The notes under the pieces were generated by a model, which was given only the letters and a program-made list of their open reading frames with translations, was not told the DNA's origin and ran no database searches. A DNA stretch of 64,000 nt from Conus ventricosus (taxonomy: Eukaryota > Mollusca > Gastropoda > Neogastropoda > Conidae), in assembly GCA_018398815.1 (NCBI GenBank), contig CM031616.1, forward strand, positions 36,291,023-36,355,022, read 5' to 3'. The position numbers and the translations under genes were made by a program. This document shows, piece by piece, positions 34,110-46,129 of the stretch. Each line of letters starts with the position of its first letter. The first letter of the stretch is position 1.

Positions 34110-35540
34110 TACAGCAACAGACTTGACAAAGCACACTGGCAGCTGTGCACTGTGCAGAAAACCCAGTTCTAACGTATCACAGTTGCTCTTTTATGACTAG
34201 CATTCATGTACAACGTCGTTAATAACATATACATCGAACAGATGTTTGCAGAAAAAACAGTGCATAGACAACACTGCACAAGCAAGCGTTGTTGGCATGC
34301 ATCGAACCCAACGTTAACACGCAGCTAGACTTGAAGATAAAAATGTACAAAAAACCCTTCAAGTGCGTGCAGCAGTTCTCTGTAGGTTGCACAAACATGT
34401 TCAAAAGAACTGTTCTTGAAGAACTAAAACGATAACCCCATTTGCAAGTGGCCAGCTTCAAACTTCAGCCACAAGCAGACTTATCAACAGTTAAAATAAT
34501 GTAGCTGGTTATTTCATATTTCAAACTTGTTGCAAATTTCTTTTTCTTGTGCTCGTCTTGCTGCCATATTCTTGCCTCAAACCCTACAACAACAACAACA
34601 AAAATACTGTTGAGAAATGTACCCTAAAGTTGATTTAAACCGGAGTGTTAGCCCCAATAGGCCGACTGGGCTATACAAACACAAACTGAACCTTAAACTT
34701 CTTTGTACGCTATGGACCCTGAGCAACATGATTACATCACAAGTTCATATCGTTCTTTTATCATTACTGTTGTCATCATCGTTTTCATTATAGCCAGGCT
34801 GTCACTGCTCAGGGAAAATAAATCCTGTTCTGAGGAAAAAAAAAAAAAAAAAAAAAAAAGGACAAAGGTGAACTATTCACATTCTACTTAATTATCACAG
34901 CATCCCTAAGCCTAGATACACCTTAACAGACAAAACAACTGCTGGGCCTAAGATCCAAGCCCTTTCCCTTGATGTTTCAACACAAATAAGTACAAAATTA
35001 ATCAAAAACTTTTGGACAGCAACACAAAAATGCACAATAACCACTTATCCAACCACAAGGCGGAAACGTGAAGCTGATGTTTCACACTGAAAAGAGTGAA
35101 ATTAGAAGCTTTTGACAGATACTTACCAAAAAGCGGCAATGCTATAATTTGACTGAAAATGTGTAAGATTTTCCCTAGAACAAAGTCAAGATCAACCCTT
35201 AATTGACAAAATTTTAATCTGCAACGATTTCAGCAAATTTTTTCTCTGCCATATTGAATGCCACGACCCCAAATTTTCTCACACAATATGTATTCCTGCT
35301 GTTATGTAAATAGCCATTTGAGTGATCCCTGCAATAGGCAAATGTTAATTTGATCTTTTTTTTAACTGACACATACACGATCACATCAAACAGTTGAGAT
35401 TCCTGAAGGCCCTGTTTTAATTCGATCACTTTCCTACGCCTTGGACAATACCATAACTTTGAAGTCGTGGAAAACTACTTTTTAGCATTCTATGTCCTGT
35501 CCTGTACTGTCCGTTGCCGAGTGAAACATAGTAGACAGCA
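34110..35540. other. no gene recognised
   Basis: Complex A+T-rich DNA with a 22-base A-run at about 34837-34859. A weak LINE-tail-like word (GGCCGACTGGGCTATACAAA) lies near 34660, but too little matches to call it. Confidence 0.4.
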
Positions 35541-35549
35541 GTAAAGAGA

Positions 35550-35850
35550 GCACACACACACACACCTCACACACACAGACACAACACAGACACAGACACA
35601 CACACACACACAGACACAACACACACACACCTCACACACACAGACACAACACAGACACAGACAACACACACACACAACACAACACACACACACCACACAC
35701 ACACACAACACACACAGACAGACACACACACACACACACACAACACACACACACACACACACACACACGCCTCACACACACAGACACAACACACACACAC
35801 ACCTCACACACACAGACCAACAGACACAGACACACACACACAGAGGCAGA
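35550..35850. repeat. (AC)n microsatellite with CAGACA units
   Basis: About 300 bp of AC, ACAGAC and CTCACAC units, partly arranged as a higher-order repeat (CTCACACACACAGACACAAC recurs). Confidence 0.95.
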
Positions 35851-35854
35851 GTGT

Positions 35855-37375
35855 GAGCGTGCGGCAGAAAAGAGCAATTTACCACTAAAAAAATTTCTGA
35901 AAGGCAGAAGCACAACCAATACAGTATCCCAGTAAGGACACATACTGTATGTATGTGCACAAAATAAACAACAACAACAACAAAACCAATATGTTGTTGC
36001 AAACCACTAAATCTATGTTGATTTGAGTTTCAGATTTATATAACAGTCCTGCTGCCGCACAGGAACTTCTGAGGGCCATCACGACTCTGAGAAATCTTTG
36101 AACAAAACTGTCTGTCCCGTGATTAAAAAGAACAAACAAACAAACACAAGAGAGCTATTTACAAATCTTAACGTTATAACATGTCTAACAACATCATTTG
36201 AAGGACTTGCTTTCTTGTTTTTGTGTCGTCATTCATCCCAGCAGCTCAAAATGCCTGTTCTTCTTTTTAGTATGGAATGGGATATAACATGCAAGCAAGT
36301 TTGTTCTAACTGTCTTTTCTTTCTTATGCATGTATTCACAACAGGAACCTGTTTTCAAGACTGGTGCGCAGGACAGGGTGGGGGCTTGGAATCCACACCC
36401 ATGCTGACTCTACCCGACTCCTCTCAAGCAGGAACTGAAGCCAAGGATCCTCAGATCGAACAATCATGTCTTATCCACTGGGACGACTGGGCCCATCATG
36501 AAGGATGATTAAACTAGAGATTAGGGGTAATTTTGATTTAATAACCACCCCCACCCCCTTTAAGTCACTTGAGATTCAAAACCAAAAACTACACTGTACT
36601 GGAAAACACCTGTTGAAAAAAGCCTCGATCTTTCAGGAGTAAGGACACACAAAAGCTTGACATGGAACAGAAAGGATAAGTTCATTAACAGACCGCATCT
36701 CTAAAGATTGTTCGTCTGATCTGAAAGCATTTTTCAGCCCTGGAAAAGCAGTTCCAAATACTTTATAAGTAACAACAACAAAAGGAAAACAAACAAACAA
36801 TCAAACATAAACCAACAACAACAAAACCCTGAAGAAGAAAAAAGTCAAAATGGCAACTTGAGATTCATTGCACAGTGGGCTGTTGAATGGATGAAGACCA
36901 AGGACAGGTCATGTCGACCTATGTATGTGATCTTACTACTCATGGGGAAAAAAACCAAACAAACAATGTGCCCTAATGACCCAGCTGACATATAGTCAGT
37001 GATGGAGAGAGACAGAGACAGAGAGGCGGAGAGAAAGGGAGTTTGGTAGCATTATGATGTTAAGCGCTGTTTATGCGAATGAAATGTCAATGCCCTAAAG
37101 GCTACACCCTTCCACGAGTATGCTCATGATTCTGTGAGGAAGTGTAACATCCCTCTGACTGGGTGGGGGCAGACAGGTCAGCTTATATAGCACCACCATT
37201 TGTCATCAGAGATTCAGGCTCCTCTGAAATATCAGGAGTCAAATGACCCATTGATGGCATAAATGCCATTTCAGTTCAGAAAATGACAGGTCCTGTGCAA
37301 ATTATGTTAACACGTATATATGTATTTGTCGAGAAAAACAGTTTGTTTATAGATGTATACACAGAGAGAGAGAGC
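35855..37375. other. no gene recognised
   Basis: Complex sequence. The longest open frame (36098-36508) shows no family resemblance, and no splice or signal features give it support. Short CAA-rich runs lie near 35975 and 36770-36830. Confidence 0.45.
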
Positions 37376-37379
37376 AGAT

Positions 37380-37383
37380 AGAC

Positions 37384-37434
<51 letters not shown>
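37380..37434. repeat. (GA)n microsatellite
   Basis: About 24 GA units after two GACA units. Confidence 0.95.
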
Positions 37435-37438
<4 letters not shown>

Positions 37439-37439
37439 G

Positions 37440-38735
37440 AGAAAGCATCACAGTGAAGAAAAAGGGGTTGTCAGTACACAGAGTGAGAACCAAGAAGTTA
37501 AATTTCAATCAACTTTGCTTCGTTCTTCAGAGGCACCTTTGAAATGACTCTCGTGACACTGTTCATGAACGAGTAAAGTTGTTGCTGACTGGCATTTAGA
37601 ACGCACGATGTTCAGCCAAATGAAACACGTAATGCAATACTTTTCAGCTTGAAAGCTTTCTCACGTTGTAGCTGCTACTCCTCCTGACTGAATGTTTGAC
37701 GACGGCGACTCGTCACAAAAGTCTGACATCAGCTGTTCGACGTGCGCCCAAAGTGCGCTTCTGGTAATTAGAATACAATGCTCACTTCTAAAAATGTTGT
37801 GCTAATGGCATGGATGCACCAATCAAAAGCTGTGTATCATTCCTTTTTAAAATTTCTTCTCTTTTTTTCTCAACCATTTTTTTTTTTTTTTTTTTTTCTT
37901 TTTTTTTTTTTTGGGGGGGGGATAAAGAACAGCATCACCCTTCAAAACATGCACATTTATCTGCTACATTTTGTGGTTCAGGAGACAAGGGGCTAACCAT
38001 TATTAGTAGAGGAGTGGTTATTCTCCCGTGGACTGAGTGACTTCAATAAGGCATTATTCATTCATGTAAACTGACAGGTCAGGTGACCCCTGGGTCCATA
38101 TTAATGCTGAAATGCACCATGCCTATCAGTGAATTTTAGTTTAACTTCCCTGGTTTGCCCTTGAGTATCACATCAGGATTTCTTTAACACATGTAAAAAA
38201 AAAAAAAAAAAAGAACATTTCTAAAAATGAAAAGAACAACAAAAAAGTAAACCATACCTTACAAAATGCCAACAAAGTTTCAAGCTCACTGGTTCGTTCT
38301 TCAGGAGAGGATGTTGTGGACTCGCATGTGGCCTTGCATCACAGTGACTTAATCAAGTGCCATAATGAACTGTATCATTTACACATCACTCAGGGCAATA
38401 CTCGGCACACTGGGGTGGAGAGCAGCAGCTGAAAGAGGGAGAAAGGAAAGGGAGTAAGGAAAAAGGGCAGCCAGTAGGTGTAGAAAAGCTACTTATCGTG
38501 GGTCTAAGAGGAAGCACCAACTCTCATCTTTGCAATTAAATCTATGAATCTGTCGATAATAACAACAAACACTATCACCATTCACATCATCTGCCGCTAA
38601 GCACTTTACAACCAGAAAACCACCTCTCAATTTCTTCAGCACCTCACCCCCCCCCCCCCCCCCCCTTCTTCCACCCTTTCCACATGCACAACACACACAC
38701 TGAACAACTTAAATGTATGGAAATACATGGTCTTG
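37440..38735. other. no gene recognised; homopolymers
   Basis: Complex sequence with a T-run and adjacent G-run (37878-37921), an A-run (38196-38213) and a C-run (38647-38665). Confidence 0.45.
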
Positions 38736-38739
38736 ACAG

Positions 38740-39105
38740 GCTCGTTAAGACTTGTTGAAACAGGTAACTTTTTAAACAACATTTTTTTTTTTATAAAACA
38801 ATCAGTCAGACAGTTGGGAGAATAAAAGACTTGTTCAAACAGGAGTGTTTTAAAGCCAGATTAAAATTTAAAAAAATCAGCCAGGCAGTTGGGAGATTAA
38901 GACTTGAGGAAACAGGTAAGTTTTTAAGCCAGATTTTAAAAAAAATCAGTCAGCCAGTTGGGAGATTAAAAGATTTGTTGAAACTGGGGCGTTTTACACT
39001 ATAATTACAGCCAGATTTATAAAATAAAAAAAAATTCAGTCAGGCAGTTGAAAGATCAAGACTTGTTGAAACAGGTAAGTTTTTAAGTTAGATTTTTTTT
39101 AAAAT
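38740..39105. repeat. about 74-bp minisatellite, five units
   Basis: Each unit holds GACTTGTTGAAACAGGTAAG, TTTTTAAGCCAGATTTTAAA and TCAGTCAGCCAGTTGGGAGA. Units start near 38748, 38829, 38891, 38968 and 39058 and differ in length. Confidence 0.85.
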
Positions 39106-39109
39106 GCTG

Positions 39110-40400
39110 TCAAACAGAGCGGCATCGAACAGTTTCAGGCAGTTTGTTTCTTGATATGAAATCTCTTAACATGATATATTTTGGGGTTTTCTCTTTTAAA
39201 CTACAGAGCATCAGATACAAATCAAAGATGATGAATTCAGAGTGCTTGCCAGCAGAAATTCAGGTAAGTAAGAACCAGCAGCACCAATACAACTGAAACA
39301 TCAATAGTGTGCAAGTTTTCTTGCAATACTGTTTCATACAGGCAGCCAGTGACGAGAGTGAAGAAGCAGGCACATATTCAAAGTCAGAAATTCTGAATAT
39401 AGCTAAGACAGGCAGCGTTACTCTGACCTTTCTCTTTTTTTCAAGTCTCTCAAGCAAAATGTCAGTAGATATGACTCCACCCTCAACTTGCTCCTCCACC
39501 TCCTCCTCTCAGTTTCAGGTCAAACAATATGAAGAACAAAATAATTCAAACCAAAATCTTCATTCAACACTAGTTCTGACAAGCTCACTCACTGAACACT
39601 TTTTCATCCCCCCCCCCCCCCCCCCCCGCCTTCCCTAATGCTATCAGTCTCCTAAGTTCATACGCAACTAACAACACCAAACAGGAATAAAATCTTTTTT
39701 TAAATAAATATTACGAGGAAGAAAACGCTGAAAGCATTAGAACATATGGTTGAAAGTGTTGATGTACATGAACCGAAATTCATGCAGAAATATCCCACTG
39801 AATTAACAAAACAGAACCCTTATTCTCTTGCTAACAAACATACTCTTGCTACACGAAATAAGTGACATTCCACTCCAAATTTGAAACAAGCAATCTAATG
39901 ACAGGAATGATTAAACATTAGCAAGCAAGCACATTACAGGGGTAAGAAAATAGATGATCAAGCCATTCCACGGTCTTCCAATTTACAGGTCAAAGGAAAT
40001 GAGCTCAATTCAGGATCACCTGACAAATCACACTTGGAAGACCATTTACAGATACCTACAATGCAAAGTATTGATCACATCCTTTCACAGTCAATCAACA
40101 CATCTTTTGGATAATTAGTGTAACCATAATCTTTCATCTGGGTAACTTCATGAATGCTTATTTTCAAGAACCCTTTAAGTTGTGTTTTTCATAACGGGCT
40201 TGCAATTTAAAATAGGTGCCAAAAAACACTTTGTCATTTCAATGCCAGTTTACCATTTCAAGCCGTGTTATGATTGCTATGAAATTCACTAGAAATTGTC
40301 ATCTATACCCACTAACTACACATGTAGACTTCAAATCTGCAAGAATTGTACTTGTGTGTCTGATCTTTACACATCTATTGAAACTGTGCTCACAGAGCTT
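39110..40400. other. no gene recognised
   Basis: Complex sequence with a poly-C run (39608-39627). A frame at 39309-39638 is Ser/Thr-rich and has no recognised domain. Confidence 0.45.
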
Positions 40401-41175
40401 TATCTAAAGTTATAACAAATTTTTTAACTGCACGCCAGGACCCTGACATATAAATTTATGAGCCTTGTGGTAATAAACAGATTTTAATAAATCTATTCAA
40501 ATTAAGAAAAGTGCTCAACGGCCTTGGTTTTACAAACCTGCAAGAATCGCGCTCTAGGGCCCAGGCCTTTTTATAAGTATATCCGTGAGAACTACCTTGA
40601 TGAACTCTGATTTCTGTTTTCTTTCGATATATCTTATCAAAATTGTGCTGATGGGCTGACTTTCATAGATCGATCTGTGAAAAATGCGCTGTTCATGGTC
40701 CACGAGAGTTGTGCTCACACGGCTAACTATCCATTAATTCATGTAAATAACAACTGTGCTTCAACATCCTGATTTTAATAACAAAATGTGAGCAAAGAAT
40801 TGGGCTCAAGGGTCCTGACTAAATCTATCAGAACTGTGCTTCAGGGCTAGAACTGTGCTCATATGTCTTGCCTAAACCTCAGGGATCCTGGGGTGATAAA
40901 TATGGAGAAACCTGTGCTCCAGAGCCCTGTCTAAATCTATATGGACTGTGCTCTTAATGTGATGAAAATCGATAGAATTGTGCTCAAGATAAGATAAGAT
41001 AATGTTGCTTATAGCCCAGCCGACCGCAATGGGCCACATCAGGGCTGTCACCACGTTAAAATCAACTCACAAGTGAATTGTGCTCAAGGGCCCTGACTAA
41101 ATTTATAAGAATTGTGCACATAGGCTCTGTCTCTCCCTTTCAACACTTCTAACAGTGCTCAAGGGCCCTGACTCT
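40400..41175. repeat. degenerate minisatellite around GAATTGTGCTCAAGGGCCCT
   Basis: The word AATTGTGCTCAAGGGCCCTG, with variants (AACTGTGCTCATATG, GAGTTGTGCTCACACGG), recurs every 35-70 bp, usually followed by ACTAAATCTATA. Divergence is high. Confidence 0.75.
40975..41088 (-). mobile_element. 86-bp truncated LINE with 14-bp TSD
   Basis: An exact 14-bp repeat, GAATTGTGCTCAAG, lies at 40975-40988 and 41075-41088. Between them is the LINE terminus on the minus strand, with its GATAA-type tail at 40989-41001 and the segment up to AACGTGGTGACAGCCCTGAT. The duplicated word also belongs to the surrounding minisatellite, so the duplication might be pre-existing, but both copies abut the element exactly. 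Confidence 0.8.
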
Positions 41176-41191
41176 GTGTGTGCGTGCCAAC

Positions 41192-41192
<1 letters not shown>

Positions 41193-41259
<67 letters not shown>

Positions 41260-41280
41260 AGTGTGTGTGTGTGTGTGCGT
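41193..41280. repeat. (GT)n microsatellite
   Basis: About 40 GT units, interrupted twice near the right end. Confidence 0.95.
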
Positions 41281-41289
41281 TAAATGGGA

Positions 41290-44125
41290 AGACAGGGGAA
41301 TAGGGTATGAGGCGGAAAGTCCCCCAAACCCTTCCACCTCTCCTCGACTTCACCTCTGCTTGTGCAATGAATTGAAGGCCACATAGGAAGATCTTTTTTA
41401 TCTGAAATTCTTTCAAAGCTTTTTATCTGTATCAACAGCATTATCACATTTCATCCATTCCATGAAGCGCCAAGTTAAAAAAAAAAAAAAAAGCGCTAAG
41501 ACTAGCCTACTTTCCTTAAAAACTTTCAGACATTTGCTTAAGACGATTCAAAACCTTACCATCAGTTTAACATTTACAGTCAGATCTTAACTCAAATTTC
41601 ATCGAGGTGCGTGAAAATGGTCATGACTACATTTTAAAAAAGAATGACCATAAAGACAGAAACCACCACCTTCATGTTGAACTGGTGAAGGTCATAAATG
41701 ATCTCTCAGAAATGACTGTCACTCAAGGTCACTTTCTGTCAGGTGAAGTCATAGTCAAACGTGCATACACTCAGCCCTGTAGCTAGACAGCTAGTCAAAT
41801 ACCTGTGCCTTAGGGAACAAATTTATACAAAACACAGGTCCATTCTCTACTCAGATTTTGCAGTCGGTAAGAACTAGAAGCACAGAAAAGGACTGGAATC
41901 AACTTTGGGGAAAAGGCATTGATTCAACAGGATACATGAACACAATGTTGCATACATACCGACTTGCAGGAAAATGCAGACATGCAAGTCTTGGATGCCA
42001 CACACATTTTCCAATTCACAACGGTGTGCAGTCTACACAAACCAACTGTGATGGCTGCATATTGTGTATAAACCTGATGCCATAATCTTACAACATAAAC
42101 ACAGCTGGATTTGAAAACGAAGTAAGCACATCTAAGGAGCCCTCGTTACTCTTCTCTACAGGTAAAATCAAGAAATAATGTTAAATGTGCAAGTCCAATT
42201 GGATCAAGTGTTTAACATAAGGGTCATTTTGTACATGAGATACTACAGCTTGGAACAAGAACCACACAAAAAAAAAAAAATAAAACAAACCAATCAACAA
42301 GGTAATCAATGTTTGCACTATGCACCAGGATGTCTGCGAGTGTAATTCGTAGCATCAACAATTAAAAAGAGAATTGGCTCAAGCACTTGCATGACAATAC
42401 AAAGCTTGCAACAACAAACAGATTAAAAAAATCAACAGCTTTTTTGTTGAGATGGCTAAACGCAACCAGCGCCAAATACAAAGCAACAGATGAACCACTC
42501 CACTGACGCTTGCTTCCAACAAACCCGTCACAGCAACCTGACACATGCATTCCATGTTCATCGCCGCTTCTGGAGGCAACAGAAAGGAATCCCTAAGGAC
42601 TGAAGGAAACCAAACAATGTCACGCATATTATCCAGTCAGTCCTTCCATTTTGTCCGACTGCTTGCAAAAACACTCCCCATGTGCTCACTCACATCCCCA
42701 GTCTCTGCACTACAATATCAACGTCGAACTAGCTCTTCCTGCATCCAATTCTAAACAGACAAACACCTGGCAGGCTAGCCCTAGGAAGACAGTGAGTTCT
42801 GTGAACAACTCCTGAACACAATGTTATACAAAATGGGTGTGGGGAAAAAATTTAAATAAATATATGCAATCACAACATCACACATATTCTTGTTTTCATT
42901 ACAAATGCTGTGAAAAGTGAAAATGCTGGTCAACGTAAATTTTCATCAAAAGCCAAAGGAAAAGGACATTCAGATCAGCGCAAGACTTTGTTCTGTGTCA
43001 AAGTCCATGTTAATCTATGCTAACATTGGGGCTGATCTTTTCTAAAACAGCTGAGAGACTTAAATGACACTTTCTCTGGAGACTTAAGCACACTGAAATG
43101 TCTCATCTTAAAGTTCACCCTTGATCCTGGCATGCTCTTTTCCTTTCAGTTCCCATAAACAGTTCTAACTTCCTTCACAGCAGATTATGAAGCTCTGATC
43201 AGTCAGAGTCAAAATAATCCCAACAAAGGTGAAGCAATATGGTCTATTTGGTGCCGACACCTGTCTGATCTACAATGCTGAAATGGAAAATGAAATTGTG
43301 CTCTTGATTTTGAACTCCATGCCTATACAGACTTTGTTTTTCTGTTTCTGCGGTCCCTGACCTCTATGACAACATTTTTTCTTTGTTCTAACACACACAC
43401 ACCCATCCCCCCCCCCCCCCCCCCCCCCAGCAAACAGAAGAAAAAATTAAGAAACTATAAGAAAAATCGAATTCCAAATCCCCAAAGTAGCATACTTGAG
43501 CAAGAAATGTCTATGCTGGTATGCAGGTAAAGCAGACCTTCTCTTGCAGACAGTTAACTTGCCCCCATGATGTTATCAAAGAACATTCTGTCATCTTTTT
43601 CCCCCTACCAATGTCAGTTCATACAAATATAATAAACTGTATTCATATACATGCTCAATGTACATGAAACTTAAGAAGAAATCACCACCACTCAGATCAA
43701 CCACAAAATAAAACTGGGTCACAGTACACAACATCCTGGCCCAAGGTAATGACTTGAAAAGAAAAGCATGATATGGGGGGGGGGGGGGGGGGGGGGAGAA
43801 GAAAAAACAGCGAAGAAGCTGTTACTGGGCTAGTCCAGCAGATGAAACCTCATTAGCAACTTTTTTCCCCTCCGACAGAGTCCAGTCAGTCACCGAAAAA
43901 TTACACATCTTTGGTACTATTCTGCTTTGGTAAATGGTATTCCTGTTAAGGGGGCAGCGCATGACAACGAGGTGTCAGTACAGCCTTGCTAACAATCAGC
44001 AGCAGGGTTTGCGTAAAATCATGTTGAAAGCTTTCATGATGACTTCTGTTTACATTCACTGCCCTGGTCCATGCCCTCTGCAGCTTGTGTCAAAAAGTCA
44101 TCATGCTGGCAAGTTCATTCTGTCA
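41290..44125. other. no gene recognised
   Basis: Nearly 3 kb of complex A+T-rich sequence. Homopolymers: A-runs near 41476-41492 and 42270-42281, a C-run at 43409-43429, a G-run at 43775-43797. Open frames are at most about 80 codons and unrelated to known families. Confidence 0.5.
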
Positions 44126-44127
44126 AT

Positions 44128-44238
44128 GTTGTGTGGGGGCAACTTTTGGCTGAACCAAACAAACAGTCAACTTCACTGATCAAAAATGAAACAAAAATGT
44201 TTCCTGGTCAAAACTTCTCTGAATAGCCTACGTTCCAC
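44128..44238. repeat. direct repeat, copy 1
   Basis: A segment with CAACTTTTGGCTGAA, AGTCAACTTCAC and TGTTTCCTGGTCAAAACTTC is repeated at 44752-44862. The two copies bracket the SINE-module fragment at 44240-44460. Confidence 0.85.
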
Positions 44239-44239
44239 T

Positions 44240-44460
44240 GGTGGACGATGGCCCCCTCCAGAAGGGGACCTTCATTCACGCCGGCTCCACGACCAAGCAA
44301 TTACTGTTCTTCAGAAGGTGGGGCCCAGTAGGTGAGGTGGTGCGCGTTATATCTAGACAGGCACCACTGAACATCGCAAGAATGACTCAGCAGCAGTGCC
44401 ACATCTCCAGCGCTCGGTGGCCTATGATAACCTGACAGGTTTCTCACTGGTAACTGCAGG
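44240..44460 (+). mobile_element. solo module 2 of the two-module retroposon
   Basis: Shares GCCCCCTCCAGAAGGGGA, CGGCTCCACGACCAAGCAAT, GGCACCACTGAACA and CAGTGCCACATCTCC, in order, with 14950-15120 (module 2 of the complete element) at roughly 70-75% identity by eye. The tRNA-like head and module 1 are absent. Confidence 0.75.
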
Positions 44461-44751
44461 TTTGGAGCGGCAACAGGACAAACCTGGGAGTGGGTTCTGA
44501 ATGGGTAGACAGGTCAGAATGACTGCAGGACTAGGTGACGCCGACTTCAGCGGCACAGAGGAGACATCCACAAACAAAAAAAAGAAAAAATCTGCAGGAA
44601 GGACCAGGCAACTCATTCACACCATGGCACTCAGGGAAAGAAAAACATGGGATCTCAAACTGCATAATTTTGGCTTGGAAAGCTGGATAAACCATAAAAT
44701 ATCTCACCTCTTGCTGACAGATTTCCACCTCGACGTGTATTCTGTCAACAT

Positions 44752-44862
44752 CGTGTGGCAACTTTTGGCTGAATAAAAAAAAAAACCCAGTCAACTTCAC
44801 GGATCAAAAAGGAAACAAATATGTTTCCTGGTCAAAACTTCTCTGAATCTATGACGTTCCAA
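44752..44862. repeat. direct repeat, copy 2
   Basis: The second copy of the segment at 44128-44238, with an A-run expanded to about 11 bases after GGCTGAAT. Confidence 0.85.
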
Positions 44863-44869
44863 CATGGAC

Positions 44870-46125
44870 ATAACAAGCGGAATGCTCTATGGTCATAGCT
44901 CAGCCAAAGTTGTCAATCATGATGACTGTAAAAAAAAATTTTAAAAACAAGACAAAAAGGGCTAGCCTCTCAGGTGTGTCTGTATTCACTGGATATTTGC
45001 AGACAGTCCTAGCCTCAATCCTTCCTATTTAGATTGACTTTTGGCTCTCTTGGTTGCAACCCATTCCAGTGCATATCTAATATCATACTCAGATTACAAT
45101 ATCCTGTTTAGTTGTTGCCCTGAGTCTTCAATACCAAAAAAAAAAAAGAAAAAAGAAAATCCATCAACACGAAATTGCATAACGAACATTGTCACACCCC
45201 AACACTCCCCTCCCCATCCCTTCATATCCCCCCCCCCCCCTCATCACAAACAACAAATCAATGAGGAATCGAGAAAAGTCTCTCTCCAATCTTCAGGATG
45301 CTTAGTGTGTTGCTCAAGCTGTTGGAAGCAAAGATGAAGAATAAGACGTAAGCAAAACACCAGATGCATCTGAACAAAGTAAATAAGGTATATATGCAGT
45401 AGTCACTTGATGAGCTGATTGTCAGATCAATCTTGAGGGGCCTCAAGTTCAACATCAATGCTTGCGCCATGCTACTTCCATGAAAGACTTTAGTCGACGT
45501 GTCACAGTTCTACCTATCATGGCAGGCTGGAACTACCAGAATATGAAAAGAAAAAAAATCCTTCCAGAACTGCAGCTGCAACAGTTCACCTCGACGCCAT
45601 CGTTGTAGGCCCCACTTCAGGCCTTGGAAGAAAACAAAATTCAAAGAAGAAACAGCTTCACATGACAATGTAGCTACCAGTATCACCAGACAGGCATGCA
45701 AAAACATTTTTATACATGCAAAGATCTGTTAAAGCACAACAAGTTCATTAGGTCAACAATTAAAAAAAAAAGTTTTACAGTTGTCATGATCCTTCCATTG
45801 CCTCCCTTCAATCTAGGTAGGACACAGACCAACAGCAGAAAGAATATAAAATTTAAAAAACGAGAGAAATCCTAGGAGTATCGGTCGAATCAAACTCAGC
45901 ACACGAGGTCTGTGGGAAATGCTTGCTACAATACATACCCTTCTACACCACAAAGAACAGTTTAAACGAAATGGGAAAAAGAAAAAAAAGTGAAGGTAAA
46001 GTCAAGTCTAAGGACATGTCCAAGGCTGATGGGGAAAGGAAGAGAAAAAAAAAAACCCAAACAAACAAAAAAACCCAACCCAAAACCTCAACTCCAGTTA
46101 ATCACAGCAGTATCAGACATCAGTG
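44870..46125. other. no gene recognised
   Basis: Complex A-rich sequence with a C-run at about 45228-45240. No convincing coding frame. Confidence 0.45.
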
Positions 46126-46129
46126 GGGT

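Noticed and set aside
34640..34680. An eighth LINE 3' end (GGCCGACTGGGCTATACAAA)
   Set aside because: Only about 20 bases resemble the family terminus, and neither the GATAA-type tail nor the GGGCCACATCAGGG segment is there.
36098..36508. A 136-codon open frame as a gene
   Set aside because: No domain, no signal peptide, no splice context and a composition like that of surrounding non-coding DNA.
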